Origin: Cudoniella acicularis
Lineage: Eukaryota > Ascomycota > Leotiomycetes > Helotiales > Helotiaceae
Length of the DNA stretch: 64,000 nt
NCBI GenBank assembly: GCA_013054445.1
Contig: JAAMPI010000031.1
Location: 27,388 to 91,387, forward strand
Direction: 5' to 3'
Shown here one piece after another: positions 1 through 12,301 of this stretch. Made by a program: the position numbers and the translations under genes. The notes below the pieces were generated by a model. That model searched no databases. It was not told the origin of the DNA and saw only the letters and a list, made by a program, of their open reading frames with translations. How positions within the stretch are numbered: the first letter of the stretch is position 1; each line of letters begins with the position of its first letter.

Positions 1-281
1 CTTGATTCTCCCTTCTCCCCATGGTCAAGGTCGTCTAATCCGAATCATTTCCCATTTCCGCCCGAGACTCCCACAACGGCCTGTCTTCTGCCCTCCGTTC
101 AGACACTCACAATCGGTCTATGGGCTAGATTGTGAGCACAGAACCGGTCTTGCAGCAAGCCGCCCATTCGTCTGATTGGTGAAGCGCATGCGAAACCGTG
201 AAACCTCTCCCCATCAACCACATCAAACGGAGAGGGCTACCCACCTACCCCGGCACCATCGCCGTCACCCTCGCCCTCACC

Positions 282-2956
282 ATGGAGGAGATTAAGACAA
301 CACGACGACTGACAAAAAAACCTCCCCCAGGATGCGATAACTCGTCCCTCCGCAGCCAGAAGTCCTCTGGTAGTCTGCAGAGAGCCCCCTCGGCACCAGC
401 CCCCACTGGCCCGTACTCCAAGTCTCACACCCTCGGACACAATCGAACAACTACAAGCCCCAATCCTGCTGCATACGCCTCGTCCAACTCGTCGCTCGAT
501 CACCAAATATCAGGCCCGTCGCCAGCGGGGTCTGAGTATAGCGCGCCGTCCTCCAAGAGTGGCAATCGCCTTTCGACGCGTCCCCTCAGTGAGAAGACCT
601 CCCAAGAACTGATTGGGGCGCCTTTTGATGGTTTTGGCATCTTAAATCATTTGGACTCGTCAAAGGTGACAGGATATCAAAGCTCTCTACGTCGCCCCCC
701 TCCACCTCCTCTATCGCATACCAGCCCGGACCCAAGAGGAGTGGGCCCACCTCTGCGGCAATCTGCCAGTTTCACTGCGGGGGACAGGATGAATGAGAAG
801 ACTGCTCCTCGTGTTGGTGAAAACCAACTGATTAGCCCTAAGAGATACTCGGATGAGAGTAAGGAACCAAAGTCTGGTATGCTTAGAAAGAAATCAGGCT
901 TTTCAGGCTTTATGAACCAGATTGGCATTGGGTCACCCCGAGGTGTTAAGATATCTGCCCCGGAAAACCCTGTGCATGTCACTCACGTTGGATATGATCA
1001 GGACACGGGACAATTCACTGTTAGTGCCCTTTTTCGATCTATAGAAATACAATAGCTAACTAGATGTAGGGTTTGCCGAAGGAGTGGCAGCGGATGCTCA
1101 ACGATAGCGGCATTACAAAAAAAGAGCAGGAACAACACCCGCAGACAATTGTGGATATTGTAGGCTTTTATAAGGAGAATGCAGATAAAGGAGGTGATGA
1201 AGTCTGGGACAAATTCGACCACGCAAACGTACCAGAAATGCGAGTTGGCATCTCGGCGCCTAACCCAGTCTCTCCTGCTCTCCTCAACACTCCAAATTAT
1301 GGATCTATGACAAGTCCACCTGCCAGTCCTAGGTTTCCAGCTAACCATGAGACGAGTTTTGAAAACCCAAGAGCACCACCTCCTGTTCCTCGTGGTACTA
1401 CTCAGGGACCAACTCAAGGCGTTGGACTGGCTCTGCAACCAAAGGACGTGAACGGTCTTGTTCCTAGCCGTCCAGCTCCACGACCCCCTGTATCATTCCA
1501 AGGCCCCACTAGAGCCGCACCACCTCCTCCTACGATGGGTAAGGATTCAGGTATTTCTATGCCACGTCAAAGCGAAGATTTGCCAGCCTTGGCGTACGTT
1601 CCCCCTGCACAACCAGAGCCGTCCCCTATGCTTCCAGAAGAGCATAGGTCACGTTCTAATTCGCGTACCAATGGATCTTCACCTTATGCAGGACCGACTC
1701 AGATGTCTCCTCAAGTTGTTTATCAGCAACAACTTATAGAGCAACAACAGGCAGCAATGGTTCAAGCACAGCAAGCCTCCTTAGGGCGGGCTCCCAGCAA
1801 GCGAGGACCCGCTCAACAAACAACACCACCAACTCCGCAAGCTCAATTCCAACGTCCACCTGAACTCAATGGTATACCTCATCCTAGTCAGCAGGCTAGG
1901 GCAGGCCCTGGACCACGTCCGAGGCATCGACCTAGACAAAGCACTGGCTTTGATGTTGTAGCACGCCTAAAGCAAATTTGCACCGAAGGAGATCCAAGAG
2001 ACATCTATAATGATTTGACAAAGATTGGTCAAGGTGCTTCAGGTGGCGTATTTACAGGATATGAAAGAGGCACGAACCGATTGGTTGCCATTAAGCAAAT
2101 GAATCTGGAGCAACAACCAAAGAAGGACTTGATTATCAATGAAATTCTTGTCATGAAGGACAGTTCACATCCTAATATTGTCAATTTTATCGACAGCTAT
2201 TTGGTTGCTGGAGAGCTCTGGGTTATCATGGAATATATGGAGGGTGGAAGCTTGACTGATGTTGTCACTTTCAATATCATGTCTGAAGGCCAAATCGCTT
2301 CTGTCTGCCGAGAGACATTGAAGGGATTGCAACATCTACATTCAAAGGGTGTTATCCATCGCGATATCAAGTCAGATAACATTCTCCTCTCATTGGATGG
2401 AAATATTAAGCTGAGTAAGTTCCATTATGGCATATTTCAATAGTATCTAACATTGTTCAAGCGGATTTTGGTTTCTGCGCGCAAATCAACGAGGCTCACA
2501 ACAAGAGAACAACGATGGTCGGAACTCCCTATTGGATGGCGCCCGAAGTTGTTACACGAAAAGAGTACGGACGTAAAGTCGATATCTGGTCGCTTGGAAT
2601 CATGGCCATTGAGATGATTGAAGGCGAGCCACCGTACCTGACAGAGTCACCTCTACGTGCTCTTTATCTTATTGCCACCAACGGTACTCCAGCCATCAAG
2701 GATGAGGAAGCACTCAGCCCTGTATTTAGGGACTTCCTTTACTTCGCTTTAAAGGTCGATCCTGAAAAGAGAGCCAGTGCTCACGATTTATTACGCGTAA
2801 GACTCATTCTAAAATTGATTTATGGCTTTCGTCGTTACTAACTTTCTCAAGCATGATTTCATGAAGCAATGTACAGATCTGATTCAGCTGGCACCTCTTG
2901 TTCGCTCTGCAAGAAATGCACGAGCTCAAGAGAAAGCCCAAAAGGCTGCGTCATAA
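282..2956 (+). CDS. STE20: Ste20-type PAK serine/threonine kinase
   Basis: Four exons (282-1019, 1070-2414, 2462-2796, 2852-2956) give about 840 residues. I chose the ATG at 282 for its good context (caccATGg); the frame stays open further upstream but without an ATG. The N-terminal 220 residues are low-complexity and rich in Ser/Pro. A CRIB (Cdc42/Rac-binding) motif lies near residues 223-250 ([16 protein letters not shown]), split by intron 1, and is followed by GLPKEWQ. A Pro/Gln-rich linker leads to the kinase domain (about 558-820), with [28 protein letters not shown] and GTPYWMAPE all present. No PH domain is visible, and the kinase sequence is closer to yeast Ste20 than to Cla4. From family knowledge it acts downstream of Cdc42 in MAPK signalling, polarity and morphogenesis. 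It looks intact. Confidence 0.93.
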
Positions 2957-3338
2957 AATAAATTTTCCCATTTCGATTCTTCAAAGCAAATCTGCACCAC
3001 TCTCACATATACCTGGGCGGCAAGATGCACAAAAGTAAAGAAACTCATCTCATTTCAGCAAATCGGCAAGCACCTCAATCAAGCATCGGCGTTCAGGCAG
3101 GAGTTTGTGGCAAGGCATTGCACACTTGATCAACCAACCTTGCAGGGTGAACGATACAGCTAGCTGGATGATTTGTTCGTGTTCAAAGTACTTATTCATT
3201 TCCTGGAAAATGAAAATATGTTTGTTAGGGTTCGATACCAATCATGGAAGGAAGAGCTGATAGATGGCAAATTCTCTTTTTCCAGCTTCTTTTCTCTTTG
3301 AGAACAAGGTTTTTTAAACATGATGAAAATGACCGGCA

Positions 3339-3365
3339 GGGATGGATGGATGGATGGATGGATGG
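3339..3365 (+). repeat. GGAT tetranucleotide microsatellite
   Basis: About six uninterrupted GGAT units run through this stretch, read directly from the sequence. It lies in the 3' intergenic region after STE20 and is a likely length polymorphism. Confidence 0.9.
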
Positions 3366-4035
3366 GAGTGGGTGGAGATTACCAGGGAAGGGAAGAAATC
3401 CCCCGGCATTTTTATTGGGCATATCAGCGAAATGGCCAGGGCAGGGTGGACAGCATTTGCAGCGCAGCGGACATGATTATCGATTCAGCGAGCGTGCATG
3501 TAGTGACACCTGTACAATCTGTACTTGTGTCCTTTTCCCATTTCCTTTTCCTCCTTTCTAGCTCTTCTAGGAGCAAAGAAACTGTAATATTCCACGTACA
3601 GTTTTTCAGAGCGACGAGACGCAAAGAAATGAATCAGACGAAGAGTTCTCACATCTGCTTGTCAGTGTTGTTGCTGTCAAGTGCTGGCAGTGGTGATATG
3701 ATTCGTGACGTTGTGGAATAAACACTCGGAAGAAAAAACTCGCTTTTCGTAACTTTGGACGAATAAATGTCTGCTAACAATGTTACAAGCTACAGAACCT
3801 TTACAATATTGCACCTCCTGAAACCCCTTGGAACAACTTCTCATCTGGTTAAAAATTACTCATGGAAGGTATCCACCCATCCCTTCGACCGTTTTCCAGA
3901 CCTGTGTCACGATACTTAGTACCGACTCTAAACACTTACAAGTATCTAAAGTAAATACTCAATATTTTAAGGGAACAAATTATAAGAGCTGAAACGACGG
4001 GGTGAAAATAGGATTTACGTCACCTTCTGAAGTTA

Positions 4036-4155
4036 CGATAATATCTCACAGTAACAGAGTGTTTATTCCTCGAAGTGTTGTGTGTTATATTGTGGCATAA
4101 GTTACAATATAATAATATCTCACAGTAGCTGAGTGTCTATTCCTCGAATTGTTGT
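4036..4155 (+). repeat. Two tandem copies of a dispersed repeat core
   Basis: Two near-identical segments start with ATAATATCTCACAGTA, at 4038 and 4112 (74 bp apart). Each continues with a GAGTGT-TATTCCTCGAA-TGTTGTG block. The same core returns at about 20563, 20957, 46261 and 59377, so this is a short dispersed non-coding repeat. I cannot assign it to a named transposon. Confidence 0.7.
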
Positions 4156-4728
4156 GCGTTGTATTATGGAACAAGGTTAGAAACGTTTGAAAGGATATCT
4201 GTTGGGTGAATACATTTGTAATTTGGCAAGTGTGAATGGAGAGGGGAAGACACGGCAGGCAAGTAAATGGGAAAGGTACGACGAAACCTGAGCTATCATA
4301 TATCAGTTTTGAGTTTACGCCTGGGATATGCAGCATAAGCTTTGCCCGGAAATGCGGCTGAAAGCTTCTTATTTTGCACAACAAATCAACTTCACACCTA
4401 TGACACTAGCAGTATTTCACATTTAATTCAAATCCGATTTCAAAAAAAATATTAGAAATTGAGTTGTCAATTATGTATCTAGGAATCTACCTATTTTCGC
4501 CTCACTTATCCGTAGATAAATGGAAACCATCTATCCCTCTGAAGTTACGCCAATCAAACCCAACCCAAACCGACCTGAAAAAAAAGAGAGAGAACAACCA
4601 TGTCAAATACAAACAGTTCGGCTTTGCCCAAACCCCAGAATATCCAGCCCAGATGCCCGAAGTGTGAGAAACACCTTCTGGGTGTGCCTTTTTATTATCG
4701 TGATTGATTGCCAGCTCTTTAATATCGA

Positions 4729-5975
4729 TCAGTAAAGGGTGTAGCCGCCATCAATCAGGACGTTGGATCCGGTCATGAAGGCAGAGGCATCGGAGGCAAG
4801 GAAAACTGCAAGGCCGTTAAGATCGTCGACAGCGCCGAGGCGGTTTTGTGGGGTGAGGCTCTTCCAGATGGCCTTTTGCTTGTCAAGGGCAGGAACGTTG
4901 TTCAATGCAGTGTCCATGTAACCTAAATTGCTTGTCAGTAGATGTGCCTGATATTGAATATTGACAGCACAAACCTGGAGAGATGCAGTTCACACGAATA
5001 TTGTACTTGGACCACTCAGCAGCCAATGACTTGCCAAATTGGATAACACCGGCCTTTGATGCATTGTAGCATGATTGTTCCTGGGGGTAGTTGACAATGG
5101 ATCCAGACATAGAGGCAACAAGGACAATGGAGCCTGGCTTGTTGGCAGCCTTCATGGCCTTTCCAACGGCTTGGGACATCAAGAAAGATCCAGTCAGGTT
5201 GATATCAATGAGACGACGCCACATATCATGGTCATACTTCTCAGCTGGAATGTTGGAGCTGCATTGACGTTAGAAGAAATTCAACTGCGACTAACATCCC
5301 AGAATTGGAAAGAGAGTATCTTCCAAAAAAGAAAATTGACTTGATAGAATAAGGTGAACTTACTCGGCAATACCAGCAGAGTTGATCAGAACATCAGGGG
5401 CACCATATTTCTCAGTGACAACGGCAACAGCATCCTCAATAGCCTTGGCATCACGAACATCAATGGCGAAGAATTCGACAGGGATCTTTGAGCCAGTAGC
5501 CTCGTGCAACTCAGCAGCAGCCTGAACACCAAGCTCTGGGTTGGCATCGAAAATGATCATGGTCTTCGCACCTGCCTCAATGCAAGCACGAGCCATGTAG
5601 TTGCCCAAACCACGAGCACCACTAAAGAAGTGTTAGCCAAACCTGTCGCTGCAGAAGCCAAGAGATTAAAAGCGCTTACCCAGTGACAATAACAACCTTG
5701 TCCATAATGGTCATCTTCTGCATGCTAGGAGTCATGCTCTTGTAAACCTCCTTGCTCAATGGCACGACCCGGTTGACATTGCTCGATTCACCGACAATCA
5801 AAGTCGATCTCTGTGCCTCTCCGTCAGAGTAGGTGACATTCTTAACTGCCTTCTCTGAGATAACCTCGACTCGGAGCTTGGAGCTAGCAGTGAAAGCAGC
5901 GCGTGCTACCTTGGAAGGTCCACCAGCGGCGCGTGCCACGCGGGCAGTAGTGCGAAGAGCGGTTCGGGAGAACAT
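4729..5975 (-). CDS. D-arabinitol 2-dehydrogenase-like SDR, probably mitochondrial
   Basis: Exons on the minus strand: 5975-5680, 5621-5364, 5258-4975, 4922-4729; about 343 residues. It is a classical short-chain dehydrogenase. The nucleotide-binding turn GGARGLGN spans the first splice junction. NSAG follows, then the catalytic set S...YNASK (SMSGSIVN and CYNASKAGV), and the C-terminus is a typical DGGYTLY. The family resemblance is to fungal D-arabinitol 2-dehydrogenases and sorbose reductases (polyol-ketose interconversion with NAD(P)H). About 95 residues precede the Rossmann fold. They begin with an Arg/Ala-rich, acid-free stretch typical of a mitochondrial presequence (MFSRTALRTTARVARAAGG). 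An in-frame upstream ATG at 6032 exists, but 5975 gives the cleaner presequence. Substrate is inferred, not proven. Confidence 0.88.
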
Positions 5976-6187
5976 TTTGTACAGTGTATTGCAAGATTTG
6001 TAATTGTGGGAAGAAAAGCGTAAGGTGTGCAATTAAAAGAGAGTGTAGTGGAGAATGTTGTATCGAAGAAGGCGCAAGTGCGAAAGTAAGAAAGATTGAA
6101 GAGAAGGTTTGTTGGTGCGGAAGGCAAAATCGAAGCCAAAGGTGAATAAGGGAGAAGGAGCTCGGAAGAGGGAGGTGTCCTGGACCC

Positions 6188-6193
6188 TTTATA
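6188..6193 (-). promoter_or_regulatory. TATA box of the SDR gene
   Basis: TATAAA on the minus strand (context GTATAAAGG) lies about 215 bp upstream of the SDR start codon. The position is plausible for a core promoter, given a 5' leader of 100-200 nt. Confidence 0.45.
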
Positions 6194-7432
6194 CAAGTCC
6201 TAAGACAACCGAGAACCAAATTCACTCCAAAAATCCAACAACGCTTTTCTTTCTGATTATGATGGCCTTTAGGTGTGTCGTGTTGCTCGATTCGAATAGG
6301 AATTGGAAGAAAGAACAGATCTCAAATAGTAGTTCTAGTACTGCTCATACGTTAGCGACCGTTTCTCCAAACACCACGCCACGCCACGCATCGAACGAAT
6401 CTGTAAAGGCGGAACTCACCTCAAATATCCGGAATAGGTTAACAAGAGAGCTGGTGTGCAGTGTACGGTGGAAGATCCAAAGCCGAGCAGATATATAGGT
6501 GCTGGTGAAGGCAACGCAGAAATATATACTGATACGAAATAGCAGGAATCCAGCGCTTGGTCTTCCTTCCTAAGTCTAGTATGTCTCTTCTATAACTAAA
6601 ACAAGAACAAAGTCTAAATGCTAATGATCACGAGAAATGTCTATCAAATCCGCAACTAAAAGCTCCACGTTATGGATGCGCAATATATCAGGAGTCTGTC
6701 AGGCGACGGTGGGATAGGGGCGTCCGTTTCGAATTTGTAGGCGTCACGAGGGCGGAAAGGCAGCAAAAAGCAAGTCTCTAGAAACAAACGCCGCTCTGGA
6801 AGACACGACAAAGGCTTGATGATCAAGAGGCCGACAATTAAAATGAGGTAGAAGTTTTTTGCGAGGGACGAAAGACACAAGCTTGGAGCAGAACAAGTTC
6901 GGTACCAACGCGAGCTTTTCAACAAATTTCTGAGCGTCAGATAACGCTGCCAAGCTGGTGGGAGCAGGGAGTCGGCAGGGACAGCTGGTGGGGCGTCCGT
7001 GCAGCGGTGCAGGATAGATGCGACCCGCTGGACGCCCCAATCCACATCCAATCTACGCCAGAGCACAGCCAGATCCGCTATTTGCAGGGCATTTGGAGGG
7101 TATCACCTCTATCGAGCAGCATTTCTACTTGGATTCTAGGGCATCTGCCACCCTCTACGGAGGTACAAGGCTCTTGGCAGCACTCGCGGGTTCGGGTCCA
7201 GGGATGATGGAGCCGGGAAATAGGTGGTCTCTCATGCTGCAGGGTCCAGTGCCAGGGCGGGTCAAGCTTCCTGCACACCGTGGGGGTTTGTATGGATCAG
7301 TTTGGCTCAGTATGGCTTTCCAAACACAAACGACGTCGCAAGCACAAGGCGGTGAGCTCTCCGCAGGACCTCCGTACGGGGAGGTACATGTACTTTACCA
7401 TGTGGCACAGTGACTTTGCAATTCGATTTCTA

Positions 7433-7458
7433 ATGCCCGCAATGCCCGCAATGCCGTG
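7433..7458 (+). repeat. 9-bp direct repeat (about three copies)
   Basis: The unit AATGCCCGC is repeated almost three times and ends in AATGCCG. It lies in the GC-rich part of the gene-poor region. Confidence 0.7.
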
Positions 7459-7586
7459 CAGCAAATATGATCAGCTGCCCGTTCCCCAAGTCTCAGCAAC
7501 CGCCTGTGCTTGTCACACTCGCGGCTGTCCTCGATGGCAAACAACTGCCAGTGTAGTGTCCAACCCCCAAAGTCCCAGAAGGCCAC

Positions 7587-7625
7587 CTGGCTTCTGGCTT
7601 CTGGCTTCTGGCTTCTGGCTTATGG
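7587..7625 (+). repeat. 7-bp tandem repeat CTTCTGG
   Basis: About five consecutive heptamers (CTTCTGG), the last changed to CTTATGG. The array is read directly from the sequence. It is not in a credible reading frame. Confidence 0.85.
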
Positions 7626-8187
7626 CATTCCGGAATTCGGGACGCCGCTGAAGCCTGAAGCCCGTGCTGAGCCTGCCTGTCTCGGAAATATTGCGTGGGA
7701 AGATTGTGGGCTTTTCGTGGGAAATTCGATATGGATTCGTGGGGATTCGAAAAACCAACAACGAAGGGCTGAGGGGACATGTGGCCTCCATGCCTGCACT
7801 TCGTACCTCCGTACATGAGAGCCATGACATGCCATGCCATGTTCCCAGGGGATCGCCAGGCTGGAGACGATCCGACAAGAATGGCAGAGCGCCGGCAGGC
7901 AGAGGAGGAGCAAATCTGCGAGGCACTGACACGAGATGCGCAACGCCGGAGGAGAGAGTGAAGTGAGCGCGGCAACGCAGTTTACGGAGCTGGTGGCCGA
8001 GCTTCCTCCAGCCTTGTCGGACTCGCGGAGTGGCCAGAACTTCTGAATTGATAATCGACGGCGGTGAAGGCGTCGACTAGAGGCTTATTTGCAGTCCGCA
8101 GAGCGGTGGGCTTGGGCTCGAGATCGTCAGTGGGTGAGGGTTGACCGCCATCATCTGATGAGTTGAAGACGTTTTAATTACCGCAGG

Positions 8188-8217
8188 CTTTGGCAATTGG
8201 CAGTTGGCAATTGGCAC
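8188..8217 (+). repeat. Short TTGGCA(A/G) direct repeat
   Basis: Three to four alternating GGCAATT and GGCAGTT units follow each other. It is a small imperfect repeat with no gene nearby. Confidence 0.65.
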
Positions 8218-10907
8218 TTGTTTTCTTTTGCCTCCACTGCTCGGAGCCTCGCCTGTTCGTGGATGTTGTGGTTGGAAATAGCATCACTAAGAATAAGCAC
8301 TTGCCACTCGATAGTTTTGGGCTGCACGGATATTGGCAGTCGGGACGAGAGGCGCCGTCTAGGTCTGAAGCTCAACTCGAGTTGTCGATGCCGACGCCTT
8401 CAACGCCTGTTTGGGAATGCTTCAGCGCTTCCAAACGCCCATTGCCCACAATGCCGGCGCCCCCAGCCCCAGGTGATCGCCGCTGTTACTGACTCTTGTC
8501 GCTGTCGCCTCCTCGCTTCGCGGGCCATCACGGCGCCGTTTGCTTGTTCTAGAAGCAAAAAAAGGGCTTCCGTTTCCACCTCCGTACTTGATACCTCCAC
8601 TGTCCGCGTCTCTTCCACGCCGCCGCACGCCCCCGCCTTCGCTGGTCATGTTACACGTTGAGCTCTGGAGGTGTTGGGGGTTAGACGGTATTCTCTAGCA
8701 ACAGGAGAACGTAATCTTTTTATGCTTCCCTGCACCGTACTTCCACGGCATGTGGGGGTTCACATTCTTATCCCTTCAAAAACAGAGAGTTCAGTATCAT
8801 TGCCAGTGCGCTGAATCTCACTTCTGTCCAATATTCCAAAGCCAAGCAACAACCTCCACCTTGAGCAATCGTGCAGATCACTGCAGTACCTCAGTGTCCT
8901 ACATCAACAAAAACCAGTAGCATGTCTAGGACTTCGGGCAAATGCAGGCAAGATGATGCTGGGATGGGTAGTTTCATCTTAATCTGGCAGGTGCTGCCTG
9001 TTGCTTTTAGCGGCCGCCTCTCACCGACTGAAACCCGCTGACTCGTGATGTCTCTTAATTTTCTCGCAAGACAACAAATTTTTTTTCAAGTCTTTCGGCT
9101 ACCCCCTCCCTTCTCCTTTTCCACTTTTCAAAGCGGTGCATGGGGTTTTTGGACGTCTTATGGACTCTAAGAACCTGGGAAGTAATTTGAAGGGTGCATT
9201 ATATGGGTGCCTTGCGCCATCAAGGTTCATCTTTTCTACTGCCTAACTAGAGAAGTTTTTGCCGCGATGCACTCGTTCACGGTCGCAATCGATTCAGCAT
9301 GACGGCCTGAAGCTAAATAATTCAGCAATTCATGTATATTACAAGTGGCTCTGGTTTTATGAACACCTCTCCTCTTGTGAACTAGTAAATGTCTTTCCCA
9401 CTACGAGTTTTGTTTGAGGGCTTCTCGTCATGCGAGATGGTCAGTAATTCTTAATTTGCACGTACGAGTATATCTTCTTTTGTGGGTGTTTCTCCTTCTG
9501 CGTGATTATAAGTGATTCTCCTCGCTCGGATACCTCTCAATAAAGTTACATATCTTTATTGATATAAAATATCATGGTCAAATCTGACTGTCCCGAGGCG
9601 GATGGCGAAATACACTTCTCACTCTCCGCCCTTCAGGTCTGCTTACCGTTTGCATCGAAGTCAACACGAATGCGACGCTCTTGCTAGGAAGCGCGGAAAT
9701 TGGTACCAGTACTGGAGATGGAATCGTCCAGCTACCCAAACTCATTGTGCACGATAGTAAGCTACTCCCTGAGCTACTCTTATATATACTCGGGTTTTTC
9801 TTTGATTAAGAAGTGAAATTGACGACTACTACACATTTGATTAGAGCTAGAGAAAGCAGGCTTGGTGTTTTGAGGAAATGGCTGTGATTTGGGACATGTT
9901 TTATTTTTGTTAGGTGTGGATGGAGATACAACTGTCGTTTTGCTGTTAAGAAAATAAGTGAAATCATATGTTAGGATTTTAACGTAGAAGATAGATAGAA
10001 AGCTTTTTTTCTAATTTTTGTGCCATTACTGTAAATTCTTTCGATCTTCGGCTGCCAGGAGTGTTTAAAGCTACAACTTGAAATTGTATAACGTTGATTT
10101 TCCCAGGGGTCGGCTTGCCCCTATTACGCACTCGCTAATACGCGATTTTGCGAAAGAAACACGTCAAAAGTGAAGTAACTTAGAGTTAAGCTAGAATAAA
10201 ACGTTTGATTGAGTCAGATAAATCTGACAGCCTTTTAGATATTTGCCTTTCTTTTCTAAAATAGTTATTTCAGGTTCTTTTATTATTTTGAAGTGTTTTT
10301 AGACATTTTCGCTTAGCAGTGTAGTAAGATTACATGGGATAACAATTCTAATAAAGCTTCTTCCCTCTATCACCATTGTCTAGTGTGTACGCTGTGGTGT
10401 ACTTCCACGATTCGGGATTTGAAGAAGCTTCTTCGCACCTATATATGTTGTTAACTTCCTCGTAGGTGCAAAAAATAGTTGGCACACTATCGGGCATTCT
10501 GTAGAAGTTTATGCTCGTAAATTATCTACAGATTCAGAGATATTTAAAAATCAAACTAGGACTATTTAAAAAGCCTGATAGTTTATGAGTATAGTAACTT
10601 AGTGAACTACTTTTCTGGCACCCGCGAGACTTGAAGTAAAATCTCTCCATTGTTGGAAACCTTTAAACAAAGAATCATGTCAGGTATACATCATAGTTTA
10701 AAGAGCCAATGCCCGCCTTTGTATCCGAATTTATGCCTCGGTTTTTTATTCAAACATCATTCCTCCGGATATGGTCGAACAGCACTCCTTTGTTAACTCC
10801 TCTGGCAATGAAATCATGCAACGGGGGAAATGATTCTGAGCAACTCCTTCGTCATCTTTAAACCGGCCACAATAACCAATTTAGAGACAACAAAACCAAC
10901 ACTCAAG

Positions 10908-12298
10908 ATGGTTTCACCTCCGAATCCTCGATTGGGGCCTTCCGCAGCCTATTTCGCCCAAGAGACAACTAACCTAATCAGCGATGCTAAACAGAACTTC
11001 GAAAGAAAGTACATACCAGATGAAGCATGGCAGCACATCATAAACGACGGTCAAAATTTTACGAATATGTTGAACGGCTACAGGGATGTTCCTCCAAAGG
11101 AATTAATCCCATCAATGATTATGGCAGAGCCGATGCACATGCACTATAAGAACCACATTCACGCGGACCTGCAACTAGCAAGATTATTTGATCTGGCAAA
11201 CACTCGAGAGGCCCAGCAACAAAGCCAACATCGGAAATTGATCTCACTGTATCAAAGCGGCAACACGCTGAAAATGCTGAATCGTTTTGTTGATAGCAGA
11301 CAGCGTCCTTTATTGGAAAAAGTCAACGTTTCCGGTAGCGGTCTTACCGATGACCTCCGCGACGAATGGCTGTTTCAAAGAGAATGGCGCAAAGCTCTGC
11401 ACCTACCAGGCTTGTATCTAGCTGGTGGAAACAACCCCCGAATTCAAGGCATTGTCAGATTATATATGACAGCTAGGGCGAATCTGGAAATCGAACTTAA
11501 TAGGATCTCTCCGAATGTACATGACAGGTTCCGCATTGCGTTTAACAGCCAGAATGCTCATCTCTTCACCTGGCTGAACAGTGCTAGAGAAAATATTAAA
11601 GATGTCCTGCTCGAGATGGTGGCAATAGCATATGCACCTCGGACTCAGAGTCTCGGTGCTAGATTTGTTGGTCGAGAGCAACCGGTTTTGGACGAGGAGG
11701 CTTTGCTTCAAGCAAATATGGCAGATATCAGAGTGATTAACAAGATGGAGGCTGTAAGTATCATGCTAAGAAGTACTACACTCGTTCTGCTTGGCTAACT
11801 CGAATTCTTAGAAATACGAAGAGATGATGCAGAGTCACCCTTTTGAGCGTCTTCTGGTTGACCTGATTTCCAGAGAAAACGCCTTTGAAAAAGCACTAGC
11901 TGTTGAGCATGTGGAAGACAAACTTATCGACAAGCAAGTATGCCTTGTTGACGAGCCAGAACTTCAGCGCACATCAGGCGAGAGGGGTTACCTGTGGTTG
12001 GACGGCTGGTTAGATGACAGTTTTACTGTGTTGAACCTAGAGAGGCTTGTTTATTCAATATTCCTAAAAACAAATTTCATCAATCGCCAGCGCCGGAACT
12101 TTCGTTTGCTCCGTGAGTGGAGCAGCTATCGACCCTGGTGAGTATTAATTCATGTTAGGCAGTGTTCTAGAAGCAAAGACTAACTAAATTTGGGGTTTCA
12201 GGTGGAGAATGATGCATATTTATGATACTACACTGCCAGAAAATCAGTGGTTAGGGGCGGCCATCATTAACTTCCTTAAAAAGACACACGAGCTATAG
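10908..12298 (+). CDS. Hypothetical protein, possibly N-terminal part of a RING protein
   Basis: Three exons (10908-11753, 11812-12137, 12202-12298) with canonical GT-AG introns give 422 residues ending in KKTHEL. An in-frame ATG at 10830 would add 26 residues; I prefer 10908 because of its AAGATGG context. I recognise no domain. The protein is probably mostly helical, rich in Gln, Arg, Leu and Asn, with no signal peptide or membrane segment. About 60 bases after the last good codons the frame is lost at a TAG, while the -1 frame continues for 75 codons into a RING finger (12302-12776). The parsimonious reading is one gene split by a single-base frameshift or a missed intron. No phase-compatible GT donor is visible in exon 3. 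Function unknown. Confidence 0.65.
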
Positions 12299-12301
12299 GC
12301 A

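Larger units (their letters stand above)
2957..4728. other. Intergenic region with microsatellite and repeat copies
   Basis: Region between the 3' ends of STE20 and the convergent SDR gene. The open frames here are short and have no recognisable protein. It holds a GGAT microsatellite near 3339-3365 and two copies of a dispersed repeat at about 4036-4152; the part from about 3900 on is AT-rich. Otherwise I see only 3' flanks. Confidence 0.6.
5976..10907. other. Gene-poor 4.9-kb intergenic region
   Basis: The first 250 bp are the SDR promoter. From about 6650 to 8660 the DNA is relatively GC-rich, with overlapping open frames in all phases. None looks like a protein family, and the openness is what GC-rich DNA produces. 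From about 8700 to 10830 it is AT-rich and full of stops. Short direct repeats are present (9-bp units at 7433-7458, 7-bp units at 7587-7625, GGCAATT/GGCAGTT near 8188-8217). I see no convincing gene; long regulatory DNA, a non-coding transcript or decayed sequence are all possible. Confidence 0.5.

Noticed and set aside
198..281. Upstream extension of the STE20 frame
   Set aside because: The frame begins with GTG, not ATG. The first ATG, at 282, has a good context and the extension has no domain.
282..2956. Cla4 instead of Ste20
   Set aside because: No PH domain before the CRIB motif, and the kinase sequence follows Ste20 ([21 protein letters not shown]) rather than Cla4.
3220..3245. GGTTCGATACC resembling a tRNA B-box
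   Set aside because: The upstream 70 bases lack an A-box and acceptor-stem pairing.
6656..8661. Many overlapping open frames on both strands
   Set aside because: Frames in all phases overlap, none has domain features, signal peptide or splice logic, and the DNA is GC-rich and contains simple repeats, so openness is expected by chance.
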